Positions 1 through 8,108 of a stretch of DNA of 64,000 nt are shown piece after piece. This DNA comes from CAYFRC01 sp050946115. GTDB lineage: Bacteria; Bacillota; Clostridia; Christensenellales; Aristaeellaceae. The stretch lies in NCBI GenBank assembly GCA_050946115.1, contig JBMNUF010000003.1, positions 62,001 to 126,000 on the forward strand, given 5' to 3'. The notes below the pieces were generated by a model, which was not told the DNA's origin, did no database searches, and was given only the letters and a program-made list of their open reading frames with translations. Position numbers and translations under genes: made by a program. Position 1 is the first letter of the stretch. Each line of letters opens with the position of its first letter.

Positions 1-190
1 CGTGATGGTCGATGTAATCACGCAGAAGACCGATGTCCTGCTCCGTCAGGTCCTTCACGCGGGTGTCGGGGTTGACGCCGGTGCCCGCGATGATCTCCTT
101 GGCGACGTTGGGGCCGATGCCGTAGATGTACGTCAGCCCGATTTCCACGCGCTTCTCCCTCGGAAGGTCAATACCTGCGATACGTGCCAT
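1..190 (-). CDS. rpsM: 30S ribosomal protein S13 (N-terminal part; cut by window edge)
   Basis: S13 sits in the head of the 30S subunit and contacts the P-site tRNA and the 50S subunit. The visible 63 residues begin MARIAGIDLPREKRVEIGL and continue with the IYGIG and TGVNPDTRV signatures of the S13 helical N-domain. A good GGAGG lies just upstream of the ATG at 188-190. It is the last visible gene of the ribosomal operon; the C-terminal half and presumably rpsK, rpsD, rpoA and rplQ lie beyond the left edge. Confidence 0.97.
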   Translation of the reverse strand, partial: MARIAGIDLPREKRVEIGLTYIYGIGPNVAKEIIAGTGVNPDTRVKDLTEQDIGLLRDYIDHH

Positions 191-231
191 GTGTGGAAAG
201 CACCTCCAAATTGTTCGTGTCCGTTGTCAAA

Positions 232-345
232 TCAGCCTTGCTTCTGCTTGTGCTTCGGGTTTTCACAGATGACCATTACGCGCCCTTTGCGCTTGATGAT
301 CTTGCACTTTTCGCAGATCGGCTTCACAGAAGGTCTCACTTTCAT
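232..345 (-). CDS. rpmJ: 50S ribosomal protein L36
   Basis: This 37-residue protein begins MKVRPSVKPICEKCK and ends in ICENPKHKQKQG. It keeps the zinc-ribbon ligands CxxC followed by C and H, so it is the zinc-binding form of L36. A GGAGG lies 10 bases before the ATG. It sits between infA and rpsM, the usual Firmicute order. Confidence 0.97.
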   Translation of the reverse strand: MKVRPSVKPICEKCKIIKRKGRVMVICENPKHKQKQG

Positions 346-369
346 GTTCCAACAGCCTCCTTGTCCTCA

Positions 370-591
370 TCAGCCCTTGCTGCGCCACGTGATTCTTCCG
401 CGGTTCAGATCGTAGGGCGACAGTTCAATCGTGACCTTATCCCCCGGATAGATCCGGATGTAGTTCATCCGCATTTTTCCGGAAATGTGCGCCAGGATTT
501 TATGTCCGTTCGGCAGCTGCACCTCAAACATCGCATTCGGATATGCCTCGGTAACGACGCCGTCTACTTCGATAACATCCGTCTTGGACAA
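370..591 (-). CDS. infA: Translation initiation factor IF-1
   Basis: IF-1 binds the 30S A site during initiation. The 73-residue S1/OB-fold protein reads SKTDVIEVDGVVTEAYPNA at the start and contains HISGKMRMNYIRI and GDKV motifs, matching the family length of about 72. The start is a TTG at 589-591, chosen because GGAGG lies 9 bases upstream and the next residues (SKTD) match the conserved N-terminus. It starts 4 bases after the KOW gene stop, so the two are translationally linked. Confidence 0.95.
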   Translation of the reverse strand: MSKTDVIEVDGVVTEAYPNAMFEVQLPNGHKILAHISGKMRMNYIRIYPGDKVTIELSPYDLNRGRITWRSKG

Positions 592-595
592 ACTC

Positions 596-868
596 TCATC
601 CCTCCTCAATCTTGAGAGCCTTGCGGAGCATGTGGTCTTCCACAATCTCCCCGGCCATGATCCTTCTCCTGATGTCCTCAAGCACCGTCTCCGTTGCCTG
701 AAGATGCCTGCGTCGCTTCTTCTTCGGACGACCCATCGTGCGTAGAAGTCCGTTTGCTATTCGGACGAAATCGCCGTCGATCTCCTCGATCACGACGAAG
801 CGCCTGCCCTCGTCTCTTCCCGCCTTGGATACCACCACGCGACCTATGTCTGTGGGATATTTGTTCAT
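596..868 (-). CDS. KOW-domain RNA-binding protein (L14e/L6e-like)
   Basis: The 90-residue basic protein starts MNKYPTDIGRVVVSKAGRDEGR and carries a KOW-like beta-barrel core (residues about 8-45), then a highly basic run (GRPKKKRRRH) and a C-terminal helix. Small KOW proteins of this kind lie between map and infA in many Clostridia and are thought to bind rRNA; the exact role is not established. Its ATG overlaps the map stop by 4 bases, so it is translated as part of the operon. Confidence 0.85.
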   Translation of the reverse strand: MNKYPTDIGRVVVSKAGRDEGRRFVVIEEIDGDFVRIANGLLRTMGRPKKKRRRHLQATETVLEDIRRRIMAGEIVEDHMLRKALKIEEG

Positions 869-1638
869 TTGCCGTCCTCCGAATCCGCTGCGCCGGGGAG
901 CGTCAGGATCACGGGCTCCCCCGTCGTCACGGCTACGGTGTGCTCGTAATGAGAACACCAGCTGTGGTCTCGGGTGATTGCTGTCCACCCGTCGTCGGCG
1001 ATATATACCGGCCACTTCTTTTCCGTTATCATCGGCTCGATCGCGAGCGTCATGCCGGCGCGCAACCGCACGCCGCGCCCCGCCGGGCCGTAGTTGGGAA
1101 CCGCAGGGTCTTCGTGCATATCGCGCCCGATCCCGTGTCCCGTGTAGGCGCGCACCACGCCGAATCCGTGCTTCTCCGCGTGCTCCTGCACCGCGTGCGA
1201 TATGTCCGAAAGCCTGTTGCCCTCGCGCGCCTGCGCGGCGCCCAGCCAGAAACATTCCTCCGTAACGCGAATCAGCTCTTCGATGCGCTCGGGAACCTTT
1301 CCGATCGCGACGGTGAACGCCGAATCCGCCTGCCAGCCGTTCAAGACCAGCCCGCAGTCTATGGAGAGGATGTGCCCGTCCTCGAGTGGCGCGTCGCTCG
1401 GAAATCCGTGTACGACGACATCGTCGAGAGAGGCGCATATGCTCGCGGGAAACCCGTTGTACCCCTTGAAGGAGGGGATCGCACCGGCATTGCGAATCAT
1501 TCGCTCCGCCATGGCGTCCAGTTCCTTCGTGGTAACGCCGGCGACCGCTTCCTGCCGCAGCGCTTGGAGCACCTCGTAGAGGAGCGCGCCCGCGGCCTGC
1601 ATCTTTGCGATTTGAGATGCGTTCTTAATGGTAATCAT
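865..1638 (-). CDS. map: Methionine aminopeptidase type I
   Basis: Removes the initiator methionine from nascent proteins in the cytosol. The 257-residue protein has the pita-bread fold signatures: VVVHG (substrate-binding His), the metal ligands in SIDCGL and DSAFT, TGHGIG (metal-binding His) and the late ligand in LAIEPMI. Length fits the short type Ia enzymes. Start and stop overlap its neighbours by 4 bases each (ATGA junctions with adk and the KOW gene), showing tight translational coupling. Confidence 0.96.
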   Translation of the reverse strand: MITIKNASQIAKMQAAGALLYEVLQALRQEAVAGVTTKELDAMAERMIRNAGAIPSFKGYNGFPASICASLDDVVVHGFPSDAPLEDGHILSIDCGLVLNGWQADSAFTVAIGKVPERIEELIRVTEECFWLGAAQAREGNRLSDISHAVQEHAEKHGFGVVRAYTGHGIGRDMHEDPAVPNYGPAGRGVRLRAGMTLAIEPMITEKKWPVYIADDGWTAITRDHSWCSHYEHTVAVTTGEPVILTLPGAADSEDGK

Positions 1639-2264
1639 TGGTATCGCGCCAGTGCGGCGAGGATATCCTTCCCGACGGCATCGGGCGGCTGTGCGCCGTC
1701 CACCGTTTCGAGAACGCCTTTCCCGCCGTAAAAGTCGATCAGCGGCTCGGTCTGCGCGTGATACACGTTCAGCCTGTTCTGAATCGTCTCAGGCTTGTCG
1801 TCGTCGCGATGGTAGAGTTCGCCCCCGCAATCGGGGCATTGAGCGGCGCCGTTCAGGTTTGTGATGTGGAACGTGCCGGAGCACTTTCTGCACACGCGCC
1901 TGCCCGTCAGCCGATTCAGCAGCGCTTCGTCCGTCACGGCGATGTTCACGACGCAATCGGGCGCGGCGAATTCTTCCAGCGCTTCCGCCTGCAAAAGGTC
2001 CCTCGGGAACCCGTCCAAGAGGTATCCGCCTGCGCAGTCCGGCAGGGAAACGCGCTCCTGCACCATTTCGCACGTCACCTCGTCGGGGACGAGCGCGCCG
2101 CGGTCGAGATACCGCTTCACTCTGAGCCCGATCGGGGTCTCGTTCTTGATGGCGGCGCGGAACATGTCGCCGGTAGAGATGTGGGGGATACCGAGCGCCT
2201 TTGCGATGTTTCCCGCCTGCGTGCCCTTGCCCGCGCCGGGCGGGCCCAAGAAAACAAGCTTCAT
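1635..2264 (-). CDS. adk: Adenylate kinase, zinc-LID type
   Basis: Interconverts ATP plus AMP with two ADP. The P-loop GPPGAGKGTQ is at residues 7-16, the AMP-binding STGDM follows, and DGFPRD is present. The LID domain carries CRKC and CPDC, the four-cysteine zinc site typical of Gram-positive adenylate kinases. At 209 residues it is slightly shorter than usual (about 215). The stop overlaps map by 4 bases, and secY lies 13 bases upstream. Confidence 0.97.
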   Translation of the reverse strand: MKLVFLGPPGAGKGTQAGNIAKALGIPHISTGDMFRAAIKNETPIGLRVKRYLDRGALVPDEVTCEMVQERVSLPDCAGGYLLDGFPRDLLQAEALEEFAAPDCVVNIAVTDEALLNRLTGRRVCRKCSGTFHITNLNGAAQCPDCGGELYHRDDDKPETIQNRLNVYHAQTEPLIDFYGGKGVLETVDGAQPPDAVGKDILAALARYQ

Positions 2265-2277
2265 ACGGCGTGCCCCC

Positions 2278-3552
2278 TCAGCGAAGGAATCCCTTGTAAT
2301 GGCGCATGGTCATATGAGATTCGAGCGTGCGCATGCTTTCGATGGCGACGGATACCGCGATCAGAAGGGACGAAGACGCAAACGGCATGTTCATCCTGCC
2401 GACCACGGACATCAGCGTGGGGATCGTCGCCAAAAGCGCGAGGAACACGGCGCCGAAGAGCGTGATGCGGCTGGACACGCGGGCGAGATAGTCCGTCGTG
2501 CTCTTGCCCTGGCGGAAGCCGGGGATCATACCGCCGTTCTGCTGCAGGTTCTTGGAGATGTCTACGGGGTTAAAGGTGATGGACGTATAGAAGAACGTAA
2601 ACCCGAAGATCATCAGGGCGAAGATGAGCTGGTACCAGATGCTGGTATAGGAAACGTGGTTGTTCCACCACTGCGCGGCCTGCGAATTGGGGCCTACGAA
2701 GGTCAAAATCGTGGACGGGAACTGCATGATCGCCGATGCGAAGATCAGCGGCAGCACGCCCGAGGAGTTGATCTTCATGGGGATGTGGGTGCTCTGTCCG
2801 CCGTACATTTTGCGGCCAACCATGCGCTTGGCGTACTGCACGGGGATGCGCCTCTCGCCCAGCTCGATGAACACGACCGCGACTATGAGCGCGAGGCTCA
2901 GTATCACGACGCCCAGCATCGCGGGGATAGAGATGAGCCCCTGCGCGATGGCATCCGGCTGGAACAGGGCGTAAATCTGCGCGACGACCGCCTTGGCGAT
3001 GTTGGAGATGATGCCCGCAAAAATCAGAAGCGAAATGCCGTTTCCGATGCCCTTTTCGGTGATGCGCTCGCCGATCCACATCGCAATCGCGGAGCCTGCC
3101 GCGAGGCACAGGCCGATCGTCACATAGTTCCATACGGAGACGTTTCTCGCCACGTTCAGGCCGATGGACAGCGCCAGCGCCTGCAGGAACGCGAGAGCCA
3201 CGGTGACGTAGCGGGTGATCTGCGCGATCTTCTTGCGGCCCTCTTCGCCTTCCTTCTGGAGCGCTTCCAACTTCGGGATGGCGACCGTGAGCAGCTGCAT
3301 GATGATGCTCGCGTTGATGTAGGGCAGAACGCCCATCGCCATGACGGTGAAGCTCTCCATGTCCGAGCCGGTCATCGAGTTGATGAAGCCGAACAGCGAA
3401 TAGTTCTTGAGCGCCTCCTGAATCCTCGTCAGATCGACGCCCGGCGTGGGGACGAAGCAGAGGAACCTGTATATCAGCAGCATAAAGACCGTAAACAGGA
3501 TCTTCTTGCGCAGTTCCTGGATCTTCCATGCGTTACGGAGCGTCTCCCACAT
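2278..3552 (-). CDS. secY: Sec translocon channel subunit SecY
   Basis: SecY is the ten-helix membrane channel for protein export and membrane insertion. The 424-residue protein begins MWETLRNAWKIQELRKKILF and shows the family features: a periplasmic plug region after helix 1, GIGNGISLLIF, and the cytosolic GMIPGFRQGKST loop near the C-terminus that contacts SecA and the ribosome. Length is normal. It lies one base after rplO, the standard spc-operon position. Confidence 0.97.
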   Translation of the reverse strand: MWETLRNAWKIQELRKKILFTVFMLLIYRFLCFVPTPGVDLTRIQEALKNYSLFGFINSMTGSDMESFTVMAMGVLPYINASIIMQLLTVAIPKLEALQKEGEEGRKKIAQITRYVTVALAFLQALALSIGLNVARNVSVWNYVTIGLCLAAGSAIAMWIGERITEKGIGNGISLLIFAGIISNIAKAVVAQIYALFQPDAIAQGLISIPAMLGVVILSLALIVAVVFIELGERRIPVQYAKRMVGRKMYGGQSTHIPMKINSSGVLPLIFASAIMQFPSTILTFVGPNSQAAQWWNNHVSYTSIWYQLIFALMIFGFTFFYTSITFNPVDISKNLQQNGGMIPGFRQGKSTTDYLARVSSRITLFGAVFLALLATIPTLMSVVGRMNMPFASSSLLIAVSVAIESMRTLESHMTMRHYKGFLR

Positions 3553-3553
3553 G

Positions 3554-3994
3554 TCAGATCACCTCGGCTTTCCCGCCCGCCGCTTCGATCTTCTCCTTCG
3601 CGGTAGCAGTAAACTTGTTGGCCTGTACCGTGAGCTTTTTCGTGATCTCACCGTTGCCCATGATCTTGATGCCGTCTTCCACGTTCTTGATGATGCCGGT
3701 CTCGATCAGTTCGATGGGGGTGACAACCTCTCCGTCTTCGAAGATGTTCAGCCGTTCCACGTTGACGGCGGCGTACACCGTGCGGAAGGGGTTGTGAAAG
3801 CCGCGCTTCGGCAGGACGCGCGCCAGGGGCATCTGTCCGCCCTCGAATCCGGGCTGCTTGCCGCCGCCGGAGCGCGCCTTGGCGCCCTTGTGTCCCTTGC
3901 CGGAGGTCTTGCCGAGCCCCGACCCAATGCCGCGGCCGAGCCGCTTGGGTGCCGAGGTCGATCCGACCGCGGGCTTGAGTTCATGCAGTTTCAT
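3554..3994 (-). CDS. rplO: 50S ribosomal protein L15
   Basis: L15 is a 23S rRNA-binding assembly protein of the large subunit. The 146-residue protein begins MKLHELKPAVGS and has the Gly/Lys-rich RNA-binding N-terminus (RLGRGIGSGLGKTSGKGHKG) typical of the family, followed by the globular C-domain with the FEGGQMPL signature. It follows rpmD by 15 bases and precedes secY. Confidence 0.97.
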   Translation of the reverse strand: MKLHELKPAVGSTSAPKRLGRGIGSGLGKTSGKGHKGAKARSGGGKQPGFEGGQMPLARVLPKRGFHNPFRTVYAAVNVERLNIFEDGEVVTPIELIETGIIKNVEDGIKIMGNGEITKKLTVQANKFTATAKEKIEAAGGKAEVI

Positions 3995-4009
3995 GACAAT
4001 CGGACCTCC

Positions 4010-4192
4010 TTACTCGTTGATTTCCTCGACGGTCACCATGTGCTTTACCTTGAAGATCATGCCGCGGATGGCGGGCGTGTCGTTTTGTACGACGAAGTGC
4101 CCGATCTTGCGCAGTCCAAGCGCCTTGATCGTCGCGATCTGATCTTTCATGCAGGCGATCGTTGATTTTGTCTGCGTGATTTTCAGTTTCAT
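4010..4192 (-). CDS. rpmD: 50S ribosomal protein L30
   Basis: A 60-residue protein with the L30 pattern: LKITQTKSTIAC, then TIKALGLRKIG and a C-terminal strand (HMVTVEEI). The length is normal for the short bacterial form. It lies 13 bases after rpsE and 15 before rplO. Confidence 0.96.
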   Translation of the reverse strand: MKLKITQTKSTIACMKDQIATIKALGLRKIGHFVVQNDTPAIRGMIFKVKHMVTVEEINE

Positions 4193-4205
4193 TCTCCCGT
4201 CCCCC

Positions 4206-4718
4206 TTAGCCCAGCAGGTCTTCGACGGTCTTGCCGCGAAGCTTTGCCACTTCTTCGATGGTGCGAAGGCGGCTGAGCCCTTCGAGCGTCGCGCGCACCA
4301 TGTTGATCGGGTTGCTCGAGCCGATGGACTTCGTGCGGATGTCCTTGATACCCGCGGCCTCGATCACCGCGCGGACGGGCCCGCCGGCGATAACGCCCGT
4401 GCCCTCGGGGGCCGGCATGAGCAGCACCTTGCCGGTGCCGAACTTGCCGACGACCTCGTGCGGGATCGTGGTTTCCTTGCGCGAAACCCCGATCATCTGC
4501 TTTTTCGCGTCCTCGACGCCCTTGCGGATCGCCTCGGGGATTTCGGCGGCCTTGCCCATGCCGCAGCCGACCTTTCCGTCGCCGTCGCCGATGACCATCA
4601 GCGCGGTAAAACGGAAGTTCTTACCGCCCTTGACGACCTTCGCAACGCGGTTGACATACACTAACTTCTCGTTAAACTCACTGGTTTGCTCGTTGCGCTG
4701 CATGCGTTTTTCCTCCAT
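4206..4718 (-). CDS. rpsE: 30S ribosomal protein S5
   Basis: S5 helps maintain decoding accuracy and mRNA unwinding at the ribosome entry. The 170-residue protein has the N-terminal double-stranded RNA-binding domain (VNRVAKVVKGGKNFRF, GDGDGKVGCGMGKA) and the C-terminal domain with GTGVIAGGPVRA and GSSNPINMVRAT. It is preceded by rplR and followed by rpmD. Confidence 0.97.
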   Translation of the reverse strand: MEEKRMQRNEQTSEFNEKLVYVNRVAKVVKGGKNFRFTALMVIGDGDGKVGCGMGKAAEIPEAIRKGVEDAKKQMIGVSRKETTIPHEVVGKFGTGKVLLMPAPEGTGVIAGGPVRAVIEAAGIKDIRTKSIGSSNPINMVRATLEGLSRLRTIEEVAKLRGKTVEDLLG

Positions 4719-4723
4719 TTGTG

Positions 4724-5092
4724 TTAGAAGTCTAAGCCGCCCTCACGAGCGCCTGCTGCCAGTTCGGCCACGCGGCCGGTGTAGATATAGCCGCCTCGGT
4801 CGAACACGACATCCTTGATGCCCTTTTCAAGCGCGCGCTCCGCCAGAATCTTTCCGACCAGCTTCGCTGCGCCCTTTTTATCCAATTCTGCAACCTGCGT
4901 CGCGATGTCCTTTTCCACGGTCGATGCGGCGATGAGCGTCGAACCCAGCGAGTCGTCGATAATCTGTGCGTAGATGTGCGACAGGCTCCTGTAGACGCAA
5001 AGCCTCGGCCGGGCGGTCGTGCCGGAAATCTTCTTGCGCACACGCGCATGACGGATCACGCGGACTTCGTTGCGATCCCTCTTCTTGAACAT
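4724..5092 (-). CDS. rplR: 50S ribosomal protein L18
   Basis: L18 binds 5S rRNA in the central protuberance. The 122-residue protein shows RVRKKISGTTARPRLCVYRS, the HIYAQIIDD strand and a C-terminal FDRGGYIYTGRV block, all standard for the family. Position between rplF and rpsE is canonical. Confidence 0.97.
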   Translation of the reverse strand: MFKKRDRNEVRVIRHARVRKKISGTTARPRLCVYRSLSHIYAQIIDDSLGSTLIAASTVEKDIATQVAELDKKGAAKLVGKILAERALEKGIKDVVFDRGGYIYTGRVAELAAGAREGGLDF

Positions 5093-5113
5093 GAACAGCC
5101 CCTCCTCTCTTTA

Positions 5114-5653
5114 CTACTTGCCTGCCTTGCCTTCCTTGCGGCGAATGATTTCGTTTTCGTAGCGAATGCCCTTGCCCAGATAGGGCTCCGGGGGCCGCAT
5201 CTTGCGGATGTCGGCGGCCATTTCGCCCACGACCTGCTTGTCGATGCCCTTGACGACGATCCTGTTGGGCGCGGGCGCCTCAAAAGTGACGTCCTTGGGC
5301 GCTTCGAATACCACGGGGTGGGAAAAACCCAAAGCGAGGGTCAGCTTGCCGCCGTCCACCGCCGCACGGTAGCCCACGCCTTCCATGAGCAGCACCTTGG
5401 AAAAGCCGTCCGTCACGCCGACCACCATGTTGTGAAGCAGCGAGCGATACAGGCCGTGCATCGACTTGTGGGGCTTGCTGTCGGAGGGGCGCGATACTGT
5501 GAGCACGCCGTCCTCTACCTTCAGGATCATTTCTTTATTCACTGCCTGCGTCAGCGTGCCCTTGGGACCTTTGACGGTGACGGTATTGTTGTTGTCGATG
5601 GTCACGGTCACGCCGGCAGGCACGTTGATCGGAAGTTTGCCGATTCGAGACAT
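5114..5653 (-). CDS. rplF: 50S ribosomal protein L6
   Basis: L6 lies near the factor-binding site of the 50S subunit. The 179-residue protein begins MSRIGKLPI and contains the two repeated domains of L6, with GPKGTL in the first and VVGEMAADIRKMRPPEPYLG plus GIRYENE in the second. Length and gene order are normal. Confidence 0.97.
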   Translation of the reverse strand: MSRIGKLPINVPAGVTVTIDNNNTVTVKGPKGTLTQAVNKEMILKVEDGVLTVSRPSDSKPHKSMHGLYRSLLHNMVVGVTDGFSKVLLMEGVGYRAAVDGGKLTLALGFSHPVVFEAPKDVTFEAPAPNRIVVKGIDKQVVGEMAADIRKMRPPEPYLGKGIRYENEIIRRKEGKAGK

Positions 5654-5671
5654 TTTCTCCGCTCCTCCCTA

Positions 5672-6070
5672 TTACCAAACGTAGGCGAGCACTTCGCCGC
5701 CGATGCCGGCATTGCGCGCCTGTCTGTCTGCCATGATGCCCTGGGACGTCGAGATGATCGCAATGCCGATGCCGCCGTAGACCGTGGGGATCTCGCTGTT
5801 TTGCGCGTACACGCGCAGACCCGGCTTGGAAATGCGCCTGAGTCCCTTGATGACAGACTCCTTGCCCGCGGCATACTTCAATCCGATCTTGATCTGCCCC
5901 TGCAGGCCGTCATCCACAAAATCCACGCTCCTGATGTAGCCCTCGTCCAGAAGGATCTTCGCGATGCTCTTTTTCATGTTGGAAGCGGGGATTACCACGG
6001 AATCGTGCCTTGCGGTAAGGGCGTTGCGAATACGGGTGAGCATATCCGCAATGGGGTCATTCATAATCAT
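5672..6070 (-). CDS. rpsH: 30S ribosomal protein S8
   Basis: S8 is a primary 16S rRNA binder; in E. coli it also represses spc-operon translation. The 132-residue protein has NDPIADMLTRIRNA, the RISKPGLRVYA block and the C-terminal GIGIAIISTSQGIM and GGEVLAYVW. The ATG at 6068-6070 is chosen because GGAGG lies 9 bases upstream; a second in-frame ATG two codons later is possible. Confidence 0.97.
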   Translation of the reverse strand: MIMNDPIADMLTRIRNALTARHDSVVIPASNMKKSIAKILLDEGYIRSVDFVDDGLQGQIKIGLKYAAGKESVIKGLRRISKPGLRVYAQNSEIPTVYGGIGIAIISTSQGIMADRQARNAGIGGEVLAYVW

Positions 6071-6089
6071 TTTTGTACTCCTCCTTGCC

Positions 6090-6275
6090 TTACCAGCTGG
6101 CTTTCTTTACGCCCGGAATCTGCCCCTTATAGGCGAGCTCCCGGAAGCATACGCGGCAGATGCCGAATTTGCGCAGCACGGAATGAGGGCGGCCGCACAC
6201 GCGGCAGCGGGTATAGGCGCGCGTGGAGAACTTCGGCTCCCGCGCCTGTTTGACCTTCAAACTGGTTTTCGCCAC
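6090..6275 (-). CDS. rpsZ: 30S ribosomal protein S14, zinc type
   Basis: The 61-residue protein has two CxxC pairs (CRVCG near residue 24 and CRVCF near residue 40), which define the short zinc-binding S14 (type Z) of Gram-positive bacteria; it reads RCRVCGRPHSVLRKFGICR and ends KKASW. It is in the normal place between rplE and rpsH. Confidence 0.96.
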   Translation of the reverse strand: MAKTSLKVKQAREPKFSTRAYTRCRVCGRPHSVLRKFGICRVCFRELAYKGQIPGVKKASW

Positions 6276-6291
6276 AGTTGTCCCTCCTAAC

Positions 6292-6834
6292 TTACGCCTG
6301 TGCGAACGGCATGCCCATCAGGGACAGCAGTTCCTTGGCTTCCTCGTCGGTCTTCGCGGTGGTCACGAAGATCATTTCCATGCCACGGATCTTATCGACT
6401 TTATCGTAGTTGATCTCGGGGAAGATCAGCTGCTCGCGGACGCCCAGCGCGTAGTTGCCGCGCCCGTCGAACGCCTTCGCGGACACGCCGCGGAAGTCGC
6501 GCACGCGCGGAAGGACGATGGAGACCAATTTATCCGTAAACTCGTACATGCGGTCGCCGCGCAGCGTCACCTTCGCGCCGATGTTCATGCCCGCGCGCAC
6601 CTTAAAGTTCGCGACGGACTTTTTCGCCTTCGTCACGATCGGCTTCTGTCCGGAAATGGTCGAAAGCTCGGAAACGGCGACTTCCAGCGCCTTCTGGTTG
6701 TCCTTGCAATCGCCAAGACCCATGTTGATGACGACCTTTTCGAGCCTCGGAATCTGCATCACGTTTTTGTATCCGAATTTCTGCTGCATGGCAGGGATCA
6801 CTTCGGACACGTATTTTTCCTTCAGTCTGGTCAT
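6292..6834 (-). CDS. rplE: 50S ribosomal protein L5
   Basis: L5 binds 5S rRNA and bridges to S13 in the 30S head. The 180-residue protein has NVMQIPRLEKVVINMGLG, the QKPIVTKAKKSVANFKVR RNA-binding region and the C-terminal RDFRGV, GNYALGVREQ and FPEI signatures. Length matches the family (about 179). Confidence 0.97.
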   Translation of the reverse strand: MTRLKEKYVSEVIPAMQQKFGYKNVMQIPRLEKVVINMGLGDCKDNQKALEVAVSELSTISGQKPIVTKAKKSVANFKVRAGMNIGAKVTLRGDRMYEFTDKLVSIVLPRVRDFRGVSAKAFDGRGNYALGVREQLIFPEINYDKVDKIRGMEMIFVTTAKTDEEAKELLSLMGMPFAQA

Positions 6835-6853
6835 TGTTTAACCTCCCTCCCGA

Positions 6854-7192
6854 TCAGTTGTCGATCGTCGCGCCGCACTTCTTGCACACGCGAACCTTGC
6901 GAGGCTTCTGACCTTCGTTCGTCACAAAGGTGTGCGCAACACGGGTCGCCTTTTTGCAGGCGGGGCATACCAGCATGACGTTACTGACATCGATGGCGGC
7001 TTCCTGCTTGATGATGCCGCCGGGCATGCCCTGTCCGCGGGGCTTCTGGTGCTTCGTCACCATCGCAACGCCTTCGACAATGATCTTGCCCTTCGCGGGG
7101 AAGGCCTTCTGAACCTTGCCGGTCTTGCGCTTATCCTCGCCGGTGATCACCACCACGGTGTCGCCGGTTTTCACATTCAATTTGGCCTGCAT
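6854..7192 (-). CDS. rplX: 50S ribosomal protein L24 with C-terminal CxxC zinc ribbon
   Basis: L24 starts assembly of the large subunit. The KOW motif (GDTVVVITGEDKRKTGKV) is at residues about 9-26, and a C-terminal extension carries CPAC and CKKC, a zinc ribbon seen in many Clostridia. I place the start at the ATG of MQAKLNV (7190-7192), because the GGAGG is 9 bases upstream of it; another in-frame ATG at 7199-7201 directly abuts the GGAGG and is too close. The protein is then 112 residues. Confidence 0.93.
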   Translation of the reverse strand: MQAKLNVKTGDTVVVITGEDKRKTGKVQKAFPAKGKIIVEGVAMVTKHQKPRGQGMPGGIIKQEAAIDVSNVMLVCPACKKATRVAHTFVTNEGQKPRKVRVCKKCGATIDN

Positions 7193-7207
7193 GGCATTCA
7201 TCCTCCA

Positions 7208-7576
7208 TTAGAGCACTTCGGGCGCCAGCGAGATGATCTTCATGAAATCCCTCTCGCGAAGCTCGCGCGCGACGGGCCCAAAGATGCGGGTGCCGCGAGG
7301 CTGCTTGGCGTCGTTGATGATGACGGCGGCATTGTCGTCAAAGCGGATATAGGAACCATCCGGACGACGGTACTGCTTTTTGATGCGTACGATCACGGCC
7401 CTGACCACGTCGCCCTTCTTGACGGCGCCGCCGGGGGTCGCGGTCTTGACGGCGGCGACGATGATGTCGCCGATACCGGCTGTGCGGCGAAACGATCCGC
7501 CCAGCACCCTAAAGCACATGATCTCTTTGGCGCCGGAGTTATCGGCGACCTTTAAGCGGGTTTGCGGCTGAATCAT
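7208..7576 (-). CDS. rplN: 50S ribosomal protein L14
   Basis: L14 sits at the subunit interface and forms bridges with 16S rRNA. The 122-residue protein begins MIQPQTRLKVADNSGAKE and contains the signature VVKGDVVRAVIVR-type strand, FDDNAAVIIN and GTRIFGPVARELR. Length is exactly the bacterial norm. Confidence 0.98.
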   Translation of the reverse strand: MIQPQTRLKVADNSGAKEIMCFRVLGGSFRRTAGIGDIIVAAVKTATPGGAVKKGDVVRAVIVRIKKQYRRPDGSYIRFDDNAAVIINDAKQPRGTRIFGPVARELRERDFMKIISLAPEVL

Positions 7577-7609
7577 TGCTCAAATTCCTCCTCGTTTCAG
7601 TGGCCGGTC

Positions 7610-7873
7610 TTACTTCGCCTTTTCGACGATCTCGACCAGGCGCCAGCGCTTGTCCTTGGACAGCGGGCGGGTTTCCATCACGCGAACGGTGTCGCCGATG
7701 CCGCACTCGTTGTTCTCGTCATGCGCCTTCAGCTTGTTGGTCCGGTTCATGATCTTGCCGTACAGGGGATGGCGTACGCGCGTGCGAATTTCCACCACGA
7801 TCGTCTTGTCCATCTTGTCGGAAACCACGATGCCGACACGGGTCTTTCGAATGCCACGATTCATTTCGGACAT
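7610..7873 (-). CDS. rpsQ: 30S ribosomal protein S17
   Basis: The 87-residue OB-fold protein has RKTRVGIVVSDKMDKT at the start, HPLYGKIMNRTNK in the middle and the GDTVRVMETRPLSKDKRW signature. GGAGG lies 10 bases before the ATG. Order rpmC-rpsQ-rplN is canonical. Confidence 0.97.
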   Translation of the reverse strand: MSEMNRGIRKTRVGIVVSDKMDKTIVVEIRTRVRHPLYGKIMNRTNKLKAHDENNECGIGDTVRVMETRPLSKDKRWRLVEIVEKAK

Positions 7874-7901
7874 TGTACAGCTGCCTCCTTTCGCGTGCCT
7901 G

Positions 7902-8108
7902 TCACGCCTGCTTCATCTCGCTGATGCGGATGAGGGTCTTTACGCGGGCGATATCCCGCCTGCAGGCCTTGAGAGCCGCGGTGTTCTGCAGCTGCCCCGT
8001 GGCCAACTGAAACCTGAGGTTGAACAGTTCACTCTTCTTGTTTTTGAGCTCGGCTTCGAGCTCGACGACGGATTTTTCCTTCAATTCGTTGAATTCCCTG
8101 CTCTTCAT
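7902..8108 (-). CDS. rpmC: 50S ribosomal protein L29
   Basis: A 68-residue helical hairpin protein at the exit tunnel, where trigger factor and SRP dock. It shows LEAELKNKKSELFNLRFQLATGQLQN, the L29 signature, and RRDIARVKT in the second helix. Its start overlaps the rplP stop by 4 bases. Confidence 0.97.
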   Translation of the reverse strand: MKSREFNELKEKSVVELEAELKNKKSELFNLRFQLATGQLQNTAALKACRRDIARVKTLIRISEMKQA